A stretch of 64,000 nucleotides of DNA from Gluconacetobacter aggeris (GTDB taxonomy: Bacteria > Pseudomonadota > Alphaproteobacteria > Acetobacterales > Acetobacteraceae), in contig NZ_JABEQD010000009.1 of NCBI RefSeq assembly GCF_014174395.1, forward strand, positions 110,960-174,959, in the 5' to 3' direction. Each line of letters starts with the position of its first letter. The first letter of the stretch is position 1. The notes beneath the pieces are model-generated. The model did not search any database, was not told the DNA's origin, and worked only from the letters and a program-made list of their open reading frames with translations. The translations under genes and the position numbers were made by a program. This document shows positions 7,841 through 16,418 of this stretch, in pieces.

Positions 7841-9052
7841 TCATAGGGGCGACCCGGCATGCGCGATAGCCCGGCCCGAGGAGGAATCCGTCCCGCCATG
7901 GGCCTGGACCAGATCGTCATACCAGCATTCCAGCATCTCCGTCTGCCGCCGCAGGTCGAATCGCTCGACGACGAAGGCACGCCCGGCATGGCCCATCGCC
8001 GCGCGCCGCGCCGGGTCGGCCGCCAGAATGTCCATGGCGGCGGCCAGCGCCTCGACATCGCGGGGTGGGACGATCAGCCCGCTGCGCCCCTCCGCCACCC
8101 CCTCGGGGATGCCGCCGACCCGCGTGGCGACCACCGACACGCCGCAGGCCGCCGCCTCCAGCATCACCATCCCCAGCCCTTCCGCCCGCCCGTTGGCGGT
8201 CAGGACACTGGGCAGCACCAGCATCATCGCCCGGCGCATCCATTCCATGACCACCGCATGCGGCCGCAAGCCCAGGAACAGCACGCGCTCCCCCACGCCC
8301 AGCGTCCCGGCCAGCGCCTCCAGCCGCGCGCGCTGGGGTCCGTCCCCGATAATGGTCAGGCGCAGCCCCGGCCGGCCGGCCGCCATACGCGCGAAGGCCC
8401 GCAGCAGATATTCCGTGCCCTTCAACTCGATCAGACGCGCGACATGCAGGATAACCGGCGTTTCCTCCCCCGGCTCGCGTGGCTGGTATGCGCTGCAGTC
8501 CACTCCGATATAATGCACGCGCGTCCGTGCGGCCGGAAAGCCGCGCGCCAGCGCCTGATCGCGCAGAAAACTGGAATTGCACAGAAACAACTGCCCCTGC
8601 CGCGCCAGCGCGCGCCGATGCAGCGGATAGTTTACCCAGGCGGGCGAACGCAGAAAATACCGGTCGGGCAGGGTGACGTCGAAACCATGGAACGTCGTGA
8701 CCAGCGGCACATCCAGCCGGCGCGCCACTTCCATGGCATAGACCCCATCGACCCCGAAATGGGCATGGACCAGCGCCGGCCGGTGCCCCGCCAGCAGCCG
8801 CAGATAGGGCGCAGGATCGCGCGTCAGCATCTGCGCCAGCATGCGGGGCCACGCGGCATGCCGCCACAGGTCCCGCAGCAGCAGCGTACGCGCCCCATCC
8901 GGCCCGTGCCCAAAGCGCATGCGCCCCAGATAGAGCGGCGCATAACGGCGCAGGGCCTGCGCCTGCTGGGCAATGAAAACCTCGGAAACCCGGAACTGAT
9001 TCTGACGGAAGATGACGATTTCACGCAATAGCAGGGACTCTCTCGATCGCAT
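7841..9052 (-). CDS. GT4-type glycosyltransferase (GT-B fold)
   Basis: A 403-residue protein. The start at 9052 is preceded by a good ribosome-binding site (ggag, about 6 bases upstream) and begins MRSRESLLLREIVIFRQNQ; an in-frame upstream ATG at 9106 adds a non-homologous stretch. The N-terminal domain contains HAHFGVDGVYA and TTFHGFDV, typical of glycan GT4 enzymes. The C-terminal domain has VARLIELKGTEYLLRAF, then the nucleotide-sugar motif EGLGMVMLEAAACGVSVVAT with Glu near residues 300 and 308. It probably transfers a sugar from a nucleotide donor to a lipid-linked or secreted glycan in the cytoplasm. Confidence 0.9.
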   Translation of the reverse strand: MRSRESLLLREIVIFRQNQFRVSEVFIAQQAQALRRYAPLYLGRMRFGHGPDGARTLLLRDLWRHAAWPRMLAQMLTRDPAPYLRLLAGHRPALVHAHFGVDGVYAMEVARRLDVPLVTTFHGFDVTLPDRYFLRSPAWVNYPLHRRALARQGQLFLCNSSFLRDQALARGFPAARTRVHYIGVDCSAYQPREPGEETPVILHVARLIELKGTEYLLRAFARMAAGRPGLRLTIIGDGPQRARLEALAGTLGVGERVLFLGLRPHAVVMEWMRRAMMLVLPSVLTANGRAEGLGMVMLEAAACGVSVVATRVGGIPEGVAEGRSGLIVPPRDVEALAAAMDILAADPARRAAMGHAGRAFVVERFDLRRQTEMLECWYDDLVQAHGGTDSSSGRAIAHAGSPL

Positions 9053-9274
9053 GGGATCTCCGGGAGATGACGGGCAAACACGCGCCGGGTCACCGCCGGC
9101 GCGCATGCCCAGCCAGGCTCGGAGGCGGGCGGCACTCTACCGTCGGGCAACGACAAAACAAAAGGGCGCGGACTTGACGGCGATGCCGATAGTTCCGAAA
9201 CCGGGCGCCGCAATCACTGCTCCCCCGGCCGAAACAGGCCGCCCTTCTTCCCGCGCCACGGAAAGCCGGCTGCC

Positions 9275-10255
9275 ATGACCATTCCCGCCCGCATCCATTT
9301 CTGCTGGATCGGCCCGCGCCTGCCCTGGGCCTATGTCTTCGCCGTCCTCTCGGCCGCCGCGACGGGCGAAATGGATTCGGTCATCCTCCACCACACCGAT
9401 CCGCTCGAGGATGGCCCGCAGAAACAGGCGCTGGAACGCGCGCCCGGTGTCATGCTGTCCCACGTCGACCCGCAACGCGACCTGCGGGTGGTGGAACAGG
9501 TCGCCGACCTGCCGGCGGGCAGCCTGGTCGCACTGTACGAAGGCGTACGCACGCCGGTCCAGCGCGCGGATATCCTGCGTACCGCGATCCTCTACCGCGA
9601 TGGCGGTGTGTATCTGGACATGGACACGATCACCACCGCGTCGCTGCGTCCGCTGCTGCAATCCGGTCCCTTCGTCGGCACCGAGCGCATCGTCTGGCCG
9701 CCCCACGTCCGGGCCTCGCGTTCGCCCCTGCTGCGGGCAAAGCATATCGGGCTTTCTCTGGTACGCCAGGCGTTCCGCACACTGCCCGGCGGCTGGAGGG
9801 GGTTCCGCCGCATCGAACGCTTCTACCCGCTCGGACTGAACAACGCGGTTCTGGGGGCACCCCCCGGCGCACCCTGGCTGCGCACCTGCCTGCGCGCCAT
9901 GCTGGCCCTGTCGCCCGAGGAGCGGCTGCGTCCCTACGCGCTGGGCCCCCACCTGCTGCAACGGGTGGCGGAGCAAAGCGGCACGGACGCGCTGACCATC
10001 CACGACCCATCCGTGTTCTATCCGGTCCCGCCCGAAATCTCGGAACATCTCTTCCGCACCACCCGGCGGGCACGGGCGCAGGATATCCTTCTGCCCCAAA
10101 CATGCGTGGTCCATTGGTACGCATCGGTCCGCACCCGCTCGCGGGTGGCACAGATCACGCCGGCCTATGTCCGGGCGCATCGCGACAGCCAGTATTACAG
10201 TGCCCTGGTCTGCGCCACGATCCCCAGCCTGCACGACGATATCGATCCGGGCTGA
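9275..10255 (+). CDS. DXD-motif glycosyltransferase (Gly_transf_sug type)
   Basis: A 326-residue protein starting MTIPARIHFCWIG, the usual N-terminus of the family that includes capsular mannosyl/galactosyl transferases. A YRDGGVYLDMDT stretch near residues 108-119 supplies the DXD metal/nucleotide-sugar binding motif. A conserved HWYASV lies near the C-terminus. No signal peptide or membrane helix is evident, so it should act in the cytoplasm. It is divergent from the GT4 gene and completes the glycan group. Donor and acceptor cannot be assigned. Confidence 0.85.
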   Translation: MTIPARIHFCWIGPRLPWAYVFAVLSAAATGEMDSVILHHTDPLEDGPQKQALERAPGVMLSHVDPQRDLRVVEQVADLPAGSLVALYEGVRTPVQRADILRTAILYRDGGVYLDMDTITTASLRPLLQSGPFVGTERIVWPPHVRASRSPLLRAKHIGLSLVRQAFRTLPGGWRGFRRIERFYPLGLNNAVLGAPPGAPWLRTCLRAMLALSPEERLRPYALGPHLLQRVAEQSGTDALTIHDPSVFYPVPPEISEHLFRTTRRARAQDILLPQTCVVHWYASVRTRSRVAQITPAYVRAHRDSQYYSALVCATIPSLHDDIDPG

Positions 10256-10400
10256 GCATTCCGCCGGGTAACCCCTTCACCATTGACGGCAAACCCGGCA
10301 ATCTCCAGAAACGGGCAATCGCCTGGGGGACGGTTTTGCAACCGCCGGTCCCGGGCGAGGGCCCGGACACGCATCTGCACCAAGCGGGGGAAACATAATC

Positions 10401-11297
10401 ATGTCGATCGAGAGCATGAAATCACAACTCTCTGCCAAGCCTGGTTTTATCGCAGCACTGGACCAGAGCGGGGGCTCCACGCCCGGCGCCCTGAGCCATT
10501 ACGGCATCCCCGAGAGCGCCTATCATGGCGACGACGAGATGTTCCGCCTGATGCACGAGATGCGTGTGCGCATCATCACGGCACCCTCCTTCATCGGTGA
10601 CAAGGTCATCGCCGCCATCCTGTTCGAGCGCACGATGGACGGGCTGGTCGGTGAAAAGCCGGTTCCCTCCTATCTGTGGGAAGATCGCGGCGTCGTCCCG
10701 TTCCTGAAGGTCGACAAGGGTCTGGAAGACGAAGTGGACGGCGTGCGGCTGATGAAGCCGATCCCCGGTCTGGACCCGCTGCTGGCCCGTGCCGTCAAGC
10801 TGGGCATCTACGGCACCAAGGAGCGCTCGGTCATCAACCTGGCGAACCCGGAGGGCATCGCCGCCATCGCCGCACAGCAGTTCGACGTCGCCCGGCAGAT
10901 CGCCGCCCACGGCCTGGTACCGATCCTGGAGCCGGAAGTCCTGATCAAGAGCCCGCAGAAGGCCGCCGCCGAGGCGATCCTGCGTGACGAGCTGGCGCGC
11001 GGCCTGGACGCGCTGCCCGGCGACTATCAGGTGATGCTGAAGCTGACGATCCCCGAAACCCCGGACCTGTATCTCGACCTGGTCCGCCATCCGCGCGTAC
11101 AGCGCGTCGTGGCCCTCTCCGGCGGCTACACGCTGGACGATGCCTGCGCGCGCCTGGCCGCCAACCACGGCATGATCGCCAGTTTCTCCCGCGCGCTGGT
11201 CGGCGAACTGAAAGCCTCCATGACCGACGCCGAATTCGACGCCACCCTGGCGGCCGCGATCGACAAGATCTATCGCGCCTCCACCATCAAATCCTGA
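10401..11297 (+). CDS. fda: class I fructose-bisphosphate aldolase
   Basis: Cleaves fructose-1,6-bisphosphate to dihydroxyacetone phosphate and glyceraldehyde-3-phosphate through a Schiff base. The 298-residue length and the sequence from MKSQLSAKPGFIAALDQSGGS match the short bacterial class I aldolases. The AALDQSGGSTP, LWEDRGVVPFLKVDKGL, ILEPEVLI and MLKLTIPE segments carry the conserved acidic and lysine residues of the barrel. A GC-rich hairpin lies upstream at about 10363-10372. The gene appears to be transcribed alone. A composite palindrome starts directly after the stop. Confidence 0.95.
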   Translation: MSIESMKSQLSAKPGFIAALDQSGGSTPGALSHYGIPESAYHGDDEMFRLMHEMRVRIITAPSFIGDKVIAAILFERTMDGLVGEKPVPSYLWEDRGVVPFLKVDKGLEDEVDGVRLMKPIPGLDPLLARAVKLGIYGTKERSVINLANPEGIAAIAAQQFDVARQIAAHGLVPILEPEVLIKSPQKAAAEAILRDELARGLDALPGDYQVMLKLTIPETPDLYLDLVRHPRVQRVVALSGGYTLDDACARLAANHGMIASFSRALVGELKASMTDAEFDATLAAAIDKIYRASTIKS

Positions 11298-11460
11298 AAA
11301 CCTGCCTGGAAATGCGCGCTGGCGGCAAGCCGGCGCGCGTTTCCTGCGCGTCGGTGCTCACGGCCATCAAGGCCGCTCCGCTCCGATGCTCGAAAACACA
11401 CACCGGGCGCGGCCCTGACGGGCCGCTCTCGCTCACCAGCCCACATTTCCAGGCAGGTTT
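11298..11460. repeat. interspersed palindromic element, copy B
   Basis: A 163-bp element with perfect 17-bp inverted ends (AAACCTGCCTGGAAATG at 11298-11314 and its complement at 11444-11460), starting directly after the aldolase stop. Inside are a strong 10-bp GC stem (11314-11340, followed by TTT) that could terminate the aldolase transcript, and a second hairpin around gggcgcggccctgacgggccgc. It shares its outer ends and an inner block with copies at 6684 and 50391. Confidence 0.75.
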
Positions 11461-11481
11461 CTGAGGGCCTGACCGAAAATA

Positions 11482-11510
11482 CGCGCTGGCGGCAAGCCGG
11501 CGCGCGTTTC
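11482..11510. repeat. second copy of the 29-bp GC hairpin from element B
   Basis: A 29-base block beginning cgcgctggcggcaagc occurs identically at 11315-11343 and 11482-11510. It folds into a stem of about nine pairs with a purine-rich loop. The block here is preceded by ctgaccgaaaata, a variant of the element end. It lies just beyond the stop of the leftward gene that ends at 11534, where it may serve as that gene's terminator. Confidence 0.6.
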
Positions 11511-11533
11511 TGGCATGACCGGCTTCCGCCCGG

Positions 11534-12322
11534 TCACACCGTCACGTCGACCGGGCGAAAGCGCATCCGCTCCAGCGCCTCGCGCGTCTCCGCGATCATC
11601 GTCCGGGGCGGCAGCAGCAGGCCCGGGCCGCTCAGGCCGGCCACCGCGCCCGCCAGCAGCACGACATTGCCCTCCCGCCCCTCCGCCTCTTCGAACAGGC
11701 GCGCATCGCCCCGCGGCGCCACGGCGCGTCCGGCAGTGACGGCAGCACGCACGGCCAGGTCCGGCCGGCCGGGCGACTCGAACAGATTCATGGCCAGAAA
11801 CCCGTCCTCCGCCAGGCGATAGGCGGCATCGGTCAGAAACCCCGCCCCCAGCAGATGGCCGGGCACGACATCCCCCTGGAACGCATCGACGATAATCGCG
11901 CCGAACCGCCGGGTCGCAGGCAGCCCGCGCAGATACGCAGCACCATCCGTCGGATGGCAGGCAATCCACGGAGGCAGGCCGAAATGCTGACGGGCAATGG
12001 AAAAGGCCAGCGGATTCACGTCCACCAACTCGACCGAACGCTCCGCCCTGTCCAGCATCGTGGCCAGCGACCCACCGCCGCAGCCGATCACCAGCACCGG
12101 CTCGTCCGGCCGGGTCCCGGCCGGGGTCTGCATCAGGAAGCCGAACAGCGCATGGACATAAGGCGCGTAGCTGATGCCGTCGGCGTCGCTCTCGCTTTGG
12201 CAGCAGCGCCCCTGCCAGTAGATACGGCTCTCGGTCCGGATATCCTCGCTGATCCAGATATCGCCCTGATCGCTGGCATAATGGGCCAGCACCTCATGGT
12301 CGTCGGGGATGAACGCCGGCAT
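11534..12322 (-). CDS. spermidine-synthase-like SAM-binding protein
   Basis: A 262-residue protein from the ATG at 12322, one base after the TGA of the upstream DUF1275 gene. It has a Rossmann fold with VLVIGCGGGSLATML (SAM site) and SVELVDVNPLAF. GAIIVDAFQGDVVPGHLL corresponds to the spermidine-synthase active-site strand. The polyamine-binding residues are only partly recognisable, so it may be a polyamine-synthase homologue with another amine or methyl acceptor. No SAM decarboxylase gene is nearby. It is the last gene of an operon with mntR and DUF1275. Confidence 0.72.
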   Translation of the reverse strand: MPAFIPDDHEVLAHYASDQGDIWISEDIRTESRIYWQGRCCQSESDADGISYAPYVHALFGFLMQTPAGTRPDEPVLVIGCGGGSLATMLDRAERSVELVDVNPLAFSIARQHFGLPPWIACHPTDGAAYLRGLPATRRFGAIIVDAFQGDVVPGHLLGAGFLTDAAYRLAEDGFLAMNLFESPGRPDLAVRAAVTAGRAVAPRGDARLFEEAEGREGNVVLLAGAVAGLSGPGLLLPPRTMIAETREALERMRFRPVDVTV

Positions 12323-12323
12323 G

Positions 12324-13070
12324 TCAGTGAACCGGCCCCGGCGGCGAACCCGACAACCGGTCGCGCAGATCGGCCACCGCCCCCGGCAAGGCCAGCCAGA
12401 CCAGGATCGGCGCCAACCCCAGCAGCGCGCCCGCCCGCCACCAGCCATAGGCCAGGGCCCCGGCCACACCGCCGCCGGCAAAGGACAGGACGATCCCGCC
12501 ATGCAGCGCCAGCCGCTGGCGGACCTGCGCCATCCACGCCAGGTCACCCTGCCTGCACACGGCGTCCAGCCAGTCCGCCAACTCGATCCCGAAATCGGTC
12601 AGCATGCCGGTCATATGCGTCGTCCGCACCCGCGCACCGGAAATGCGGGTGACCGTCGCATTCTGCAACCCCATCAGAAAACTCAGCCCATAGGCCAGCA
12701 CCGCGCCGCGCAAACCGGCCTGCAACACCATGTCCAGCGTCCCCAGCATGGCCAGCAGCACCGCCTCCAGCAGGATACTGTAGGCATAGATGGCCCGGTG
12801 CCGGCGATGCCGCCCGGCATTGACCAGCAAGGCCGACAGGACCGCCCCCGCCACGAAGGCGGCAACCAGCCCCAGGCAGGAAAGCGCCGATGGCAAGTCG
12901 GCCGCACGCACATCCATCGACAGGCTGGAAAGATTGCCCGTCATATTGGCCGAATAATAGCCGACCGCGAGAAAGCCGGCCGCATTGACCGCACCCGCAA
13001 CCGCCGCCAGCGAACAGCCCAATCGGCGGTCCATGACAAAGGTCCGGGCTTCCCCCTCGCGCAGCAGCAT
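12324..13070 (-). CDS. DUF1275 (YoaK) family membrane protein
   Basis: A 248-residue integral membrane protein with about six hydrophobic helices. The opening GAVNAAGFLAVGYYSANMTGNLSSL matches the family signature, in which a G-F/Y-S-H/A-N-x-T-G-N motif recurs. A second signature is SFLMGLQNATVTRI and the following THMTGMLTDFG. The function of the family is unknown; transport has been suggested. It starts one base after the stop of the kinase/MntR frame and runs directly into the spermidine-synthase-like gene, so the three are very likely co-transcribed. Confidence 0.88.
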   Translation of the reverse strand: MLLREGEARTFVMDRRLGCSLAAVAGAVNAAGFLAVGYYSANMTGNLSSLSMDVRAADLPSALSCLGLVAAFVAGAVLSALLVNAGRHRRHRAIYAYSILLEAVLLAMLGTLDMVLQAGLRGAVLAYGLSFLMGLQNATVTRISGARVRTTHMTGMLTDFGIELADWLDAVCRQGDLAWMAQVRQRLALHGGIVLSFAGGGVAGALAYGWWRAGALLGLAPILVWLALPGAVADLRDRLSGSPPGPVH

Positions 13071-13071
13071 C

Positions 13072-13566
13072 CTACCCGCCCCGTTTCACGCCATCCGCCG
13101 CCATGAAGGATTGGAGCCCGGCATTCAGCGCGCGCTCGAAGGCGGCAAGCGTCTCTTCGCTGGCATAATGCTCGATCCCCTCGGCATCGATGCGAACATT
13201 TTCCGTGCTGATCCCCAACGCGGTCAGAAAGGATTCGACGATCCCATGGCGCCGGCGCACGTTGGTGGCCAGCGCCTCCCCGGCCGGGGTCAGGAACACG
13301 CCGCGATACGGCTTCTGCGTGACAAGCCCCTCATTGGCCAGCCGGGCCAGCATCTTCGCCACCGTGGGCTGGGAAACGCCGAGCCGCGCGGCGATATCGA
13401 CCTGCCGGGCTTCCATGCCTTCATCGAGCAGATCGGCGATCAACTCGACATAATCCTCGACCAGCACATTGCGCCGGGCCGCACGATTGGCCCGAAATCC
13501 CTCGGATTGCACCTTCGCATCCACGATACGCGGCACGTTGGCGGCGGCCCCCGCTTGTCTTTTCAA
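13072..13566 (-). CDS. mntR: manganese-responsive transcriptional regulator MntR (as separate gene, alternative reading)
   Basis: If the kinase ends at the G-tract, mntR can start at the TTG at 13566 (164 residues, a normal MntR length), preceded by a gagag stretch. GTG codons 14 and 18 codons downstream are alternatives. The HTH reads [27 protein letters not shown], followed by the winged [12 protein letters not shown]. The dimerisation/metal region has [15 protein letters not shown], with conserved His and Glu, and [14 protein letters not shown]. The 13567-13640 stretch upstream is AT-rich and contains an imperfect palindrome around TGCTTTGCA that could be its own operator. MntR represses manganese uptake and can activate export when Mn2+ is bound. 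It is followed directly by the DUF1275 gene. Confidence 0.7.
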   Translation of the reverse strand: MKRQAGAAANVPRIVDAKVQSEGFRANRAARRNVLVEDYVELIADLLDEGMEARQVDIAARLGVSQPTVAKMLARLANEGLVTQKPYRGVFLTPAGEALATNVRRRHGIVESFLTALGISTENVRIDAEGIEHYASEETLAAFERALNAGLQSFMAADGVKRGG

Positions 13567-15042
13567 AGGACTACTCTCGGCGAGACAATATTCTGCAAAG
13601 CATAAAACATTCCCTCCCTTCAGTCCATGAAGGCGACAGGGAGGAATGCCTAGCTCTGCCCCCCCCTCTTCCATGACGCTGGATACAGGGGCCTCGAACG
13701 TCCACGTCACGCCGTCCGGCTCATAACGATAGACGACCGACGCCCCGCGCACGGCCCGCGGATTCCGTTCGATCACCGCCGTCCCGAACCCCCGGACGGC
13801 GGGCGCCTGCACAGGGGGGCCACCTTTCTCCTGCCAGGCCAGGCGAAAGCGCTCATCATCACCCTGTTCCTGGATCGCCCAGTCTATCGTCACCGTCCCG
13901 CTTTCATTGGAAAGCGCACCATATTTGATGGCGTTGGTCGTCAGTTCATGGATCGCGAGCCCGATCCGTTCCGCCGTTTCGGGCAGCAGGCACAGCCCGC
14001 CCACACCGTGCAACAGCAGGCGCTTCTGGTTCACATCTCCGATCACCGCGGTCTGCGAGGTTAGAAGCATCTCGATCGTAATGCCCGACCACTGTCCGTT
14101 GATCAGCAGGTCCTGGTTGCGCACGATCGCGGCGATACGCTGGCCCAGGACCGAGACAAAGGGCGCATGCGGGTCCGGCACGGTCCGCCGGATCAGCGCC
14201 TGCACTACGGCAAGCATGTTCTTGGACCGATGGGTCAGTTCATGCATGAGCGACGCAATCCGCCGTTCGCTGGTGCGCTCCCCGGTCACGTCGCGGGACA
14301 CGCAGAGAATGGCCTCCACATCCCCCTCCGCGTTTTTCACCGGCGTCAGCATATTGTCCCAGTGGCGCGGGTCCTGGCCCGGCAACTGGCTGACCCCGAG
14401 GAAACGCGCATTCTCCCCCTGCCGCGCCTTCAGCAGCGCCTGGCGTCCCGCCGGATGCGACTCTTTGGGCAGCAGGTGAAGCCATTCCATGCCGAAGCCG
14501 GACGCCTCGCCGACGTTCAGCGCCAGGCAACCGGCCCGGTTCATCTGCAGCAGCGTCCCATCCGGCCGAAGGAGCTTGATGCAATCGACGCTGACATTCA
14601 GCATTTCCGCCTGGAATCTGATATCCCGCAGAAGCGTCAGCTCGCGCCGTTTACGGGCATCGATGTCCGTCAAACTATGGAGCCAGCGGCACGCCCCATC
14701 CGCCCCACCGGGCAGCGGCCGCGCTCTCAGCAGAAACCAGCGCGCACCGTCGACCGGATGCACAAGCCGCAGATCGCTCTCGCACCCGCTGCCGGACAGC
14801 ATGGCCTCCCGCAACGCCTGATCGACCCGGTGCCGATCCGCAGGAAGAACCCATTCCCTCCATCGCGCCGAAGCAAAGACCGCCGTCCCGTATGCACGCC
14901 AGGCCTGGTTGAAATAATCATGAAGACCGTCGCTGCCGCAGACGCAGACCATATCCGGCACCAGATCCAGAGACCCGTATCGATCTTCGGAAAATCCGTC
15001 TTCCTGCGGCATGCCTGCTTCTGACTGTCCAAACCTGTTCAT
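13072..15042 (-). CDS. PAS-HWE/HisKA_2 sensor histidine kinase fused in frame to an MntR regulator
   Basis: One uninterrupted 656-codon frame. Residues about 25-140 and 150-265 look like PAS domains ([20 protein letters not shown]). Residues about 275-460 are a HWE/HisKA_2 kinase: [19 protein letters not shown] carries the phospho-His, [15 protein letters not shown] is the N box, and [10 protein letters not shown] the end of the ATPase domain. No membrane segment is visible, so it should be cytoplasmic. Residues about 505-656 are a complete DtxR/MntR-type regulator. The junction, residues about 460-490, shows no family similarity, is AT-richer than its surroundings and begins at a run of eight G on the coding strand (13659-13666). 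With seven G the frame would stop at a TAG (13650-13652). So this may be a true fusion, a slippery tract, or a sequence error joining two genes. Confidence 0.75.
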   Translation of the reverse strand: MNRFGQSEAGMPQEDGFSEDRYGSLDLVPDMVCVCGSDGLHDYFNQAWRAYGTAVFASARWREWVLPADRHRVDQALREAMLSGSGCESDLRLVHPVDGARWFLLRARPLPGGADGACRWLHSLTDIDARKRRELTLLRDIRFQAEMLNVSVDCIKLLRPDGTLLQMNRAGCLALNVGEASGFGMEWLHLLPKESHPAGRQALLKARQGENARFLGVSQLPGQDPRHWDNMLTPVKNAEGDVEAILCVSRDVTGERTSERRIASLMHELTHRSKNMLAVVQALIRRTVPDPHAPFVSVLGQRIAAIVRNQDLLINGQWSGITIEMLLTSQTAVIGDVNQKRLLLHGVGGLCLLPETAERIGLAIHELTTNAIKYGALSNESGTVTIDWAIQEQGDDERFRLAWQEKGGPPVQAPAVRGFGTAVIERNPRAVRGASVVYRYEPDGVTWTFEAPVSSVMEEGGAELGIPPCRLHGLKGGNVLCFAEYCLAESSPLKRQAGAAANVPRIVDAKVQSEGFRANRAARRNVLVEDYVELIADLLDEGMEARQVDIAARLGVSQPTVAKMLARLANEGLVTQKPYRGVFLTPAGEALATNVRRRHGIVESFLTALGISTENVRIDAEGIEHYASEETLAAFERALNAGLQSFMAADGVKRGG

Positions 15043-15218
15043 CAGGGCCGATCGTATGACAAGCCAGCTAACAAATTATGGCATCAGCTCCTCATGAAGG
15101 AAAATTCATCCCTCACCCGAGATCGTTTCGGGAAATCTCCTCTTCCCGGCGACATGCGGCCCGCATGCCGCCGGGCGAGACAGTTGCTGTGGCGCCGGCT
15201 TCCTGCCATGCAGGCCCG

Positions 15219-16334
15219 ATGACGCAAGACCGGGATTTTGAAATCTTCCTCGCCACCGCACCGGGCCAGGAAGACGCGCTGTGTGGCGAAATACGCCTGA
15301 AGGGCTTCAGGCAGCCGCGCGCCGTCCCCGGCGGGGTCGTCATCAAGGGCGGCTGGCCGGAAGTCTACCGGGCGAATCTGTGGGTGCGCGGGGCCAATCG
15401 CATTCTGGCGCGGATCGATGCCTTCCGCGTCGTCCATCTCGCCCAGCTCGACCACCGCGCCCGGCTCGTGCCATGGGCCAGCGTCCTGCGCCCCGACATT
15501 CCCTTCCGGGTCGAGGCCTCCTGCACCGGGTCGCGCATCTACCATGCCGGGGCCGCCGCCGAACGGATCGAGAATGCGATCCGCAAGACACTCGGCGCGC
15601 CCTGTTCGCCCGATGCCGCCCTCATCGTCCGGGTGCGGATCGACCATGATCTCTGCACGATCAGCATCGACAGTTCGGGGGAATTGTTGCACCGGCGCGG
15701 TCACAAGCAGGCCGTCAACCGCGCGCCGATGCGCGAAACCATGGCCTCGCTGTTCCTGCTGCAATGCGGCTATGACGGGACCGAACCGGTGTTCGACCCG
15801 ATGTGCGGCTCGGGCACGTTCGTGATCGAAGCCGCCGAGATCGCAGCCCGGCTCAATCCCGGCCGCTCGCGCCATTTCGCGTTCGAACTGCTGGCCAATT
15901 TCGATGAACCCGCCTGGCAGAAGCTGCGTGACGTCAGGAGCATGCGTGTGCCCACGGCCCATTATTACGGCAGCGACCGCGATGCCGGCGCCATCACCAT
16001 GAGCCGCGCGAACGCCGAGCGCGCGGGCATCACCGACTATACGACCTTCCAGCAGACAGCGATCAGCGACATCCGCCCCCCCTGCGAAACGCCGGGACTG
16101 GTGATCCTGAACCCACCCTACGGCACCCGCATCGGAGACAGGAAGGCCCTTGTCCCACTCTACCGCGCGCTCGGCCGCACGTTGGCGAGCCATTTCGCCG
16201 GCTGGCGGGTGGGGATCATCACCACGGAGCCCGGCCTGGCCCACGCCACCGGCCTGCCGTTCCTGCCCCCCACCGCGCCGATACCGCATGGCGGCCTGCG
16301 CGTAACGCTGTTCCAGACCGCACCCCTCGCCTGA
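15219..16334 (+). CDS. THUMP-domain class I RNA methyltransferase (RlmL/RlmK-N family)
   Basis: Probable SAM-dependent N2-guanine methyltransferase of 23S rRNA. The frame is open from 15078, but the family-like sequence begins MTQDRDFEIFLATAPGQE at the ATG at 15219 (371 residues), which also avoids a 47-residue unrelated tail. The N-terminal THUMP-like region (about 1-150) is followed by a UPF0020 methyltransferase domain with DPMCGSGTFVIEAA (SAM motif I) and the catalytic LNPPYGTRI near residue 294. This size matches the proteobacterial single-domain RlmL-N homologue rather than the roughly 700-residue RlmKL fusion. Divergent from the kinase gene. Confidence 0.87.
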   Translation: MTQDRDFEIFLATAPGQEDALCGEIRLKGFRQPRAVPGGVVIKGGWPEVYRANLWVRGANRILARIDAFRVVHLAQLDHRARLVPWASVLRPDIPFRVEASCTGSRIYHAGAAAERIENAIRKTLGAPCSPDAALIVRVRIDHDLCTISIDSSGELLHRRGHKQAVNRAPMRETMASLFLLQCGYDGTEPVFDPMCGSGTFVIEAAEIAARLNPGRSRHFAFELLANFDEPAWQKLRDVRSMRVPTAHYYGSDRDAGAITMSRANAERAGITDYTTFQQTAISDIRPPCETPGLVILNPPYGTRIGDRKALVPLYRALGRTLASHFAGWRVGIITTEPGLAHATGLPFLPPTAPIPHGGLRVTLFQTAPLA

Positions 16335-16418
16335 TACGCTGGCAACGGTGGCCTGCGGGCCGCCGCCAACGAGGCTTCCGGCACAGCCTCCCAGCCTCTC
16401 GCGTGCGGATGACCTGCC

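Noticed and set aside
11315..11510. CRISPR array
   Set aside because: Only two copies of the 29-bp block exist, 138 bp apart, and each is a hairpin. There is no regular spacer pattern and no cas genes.
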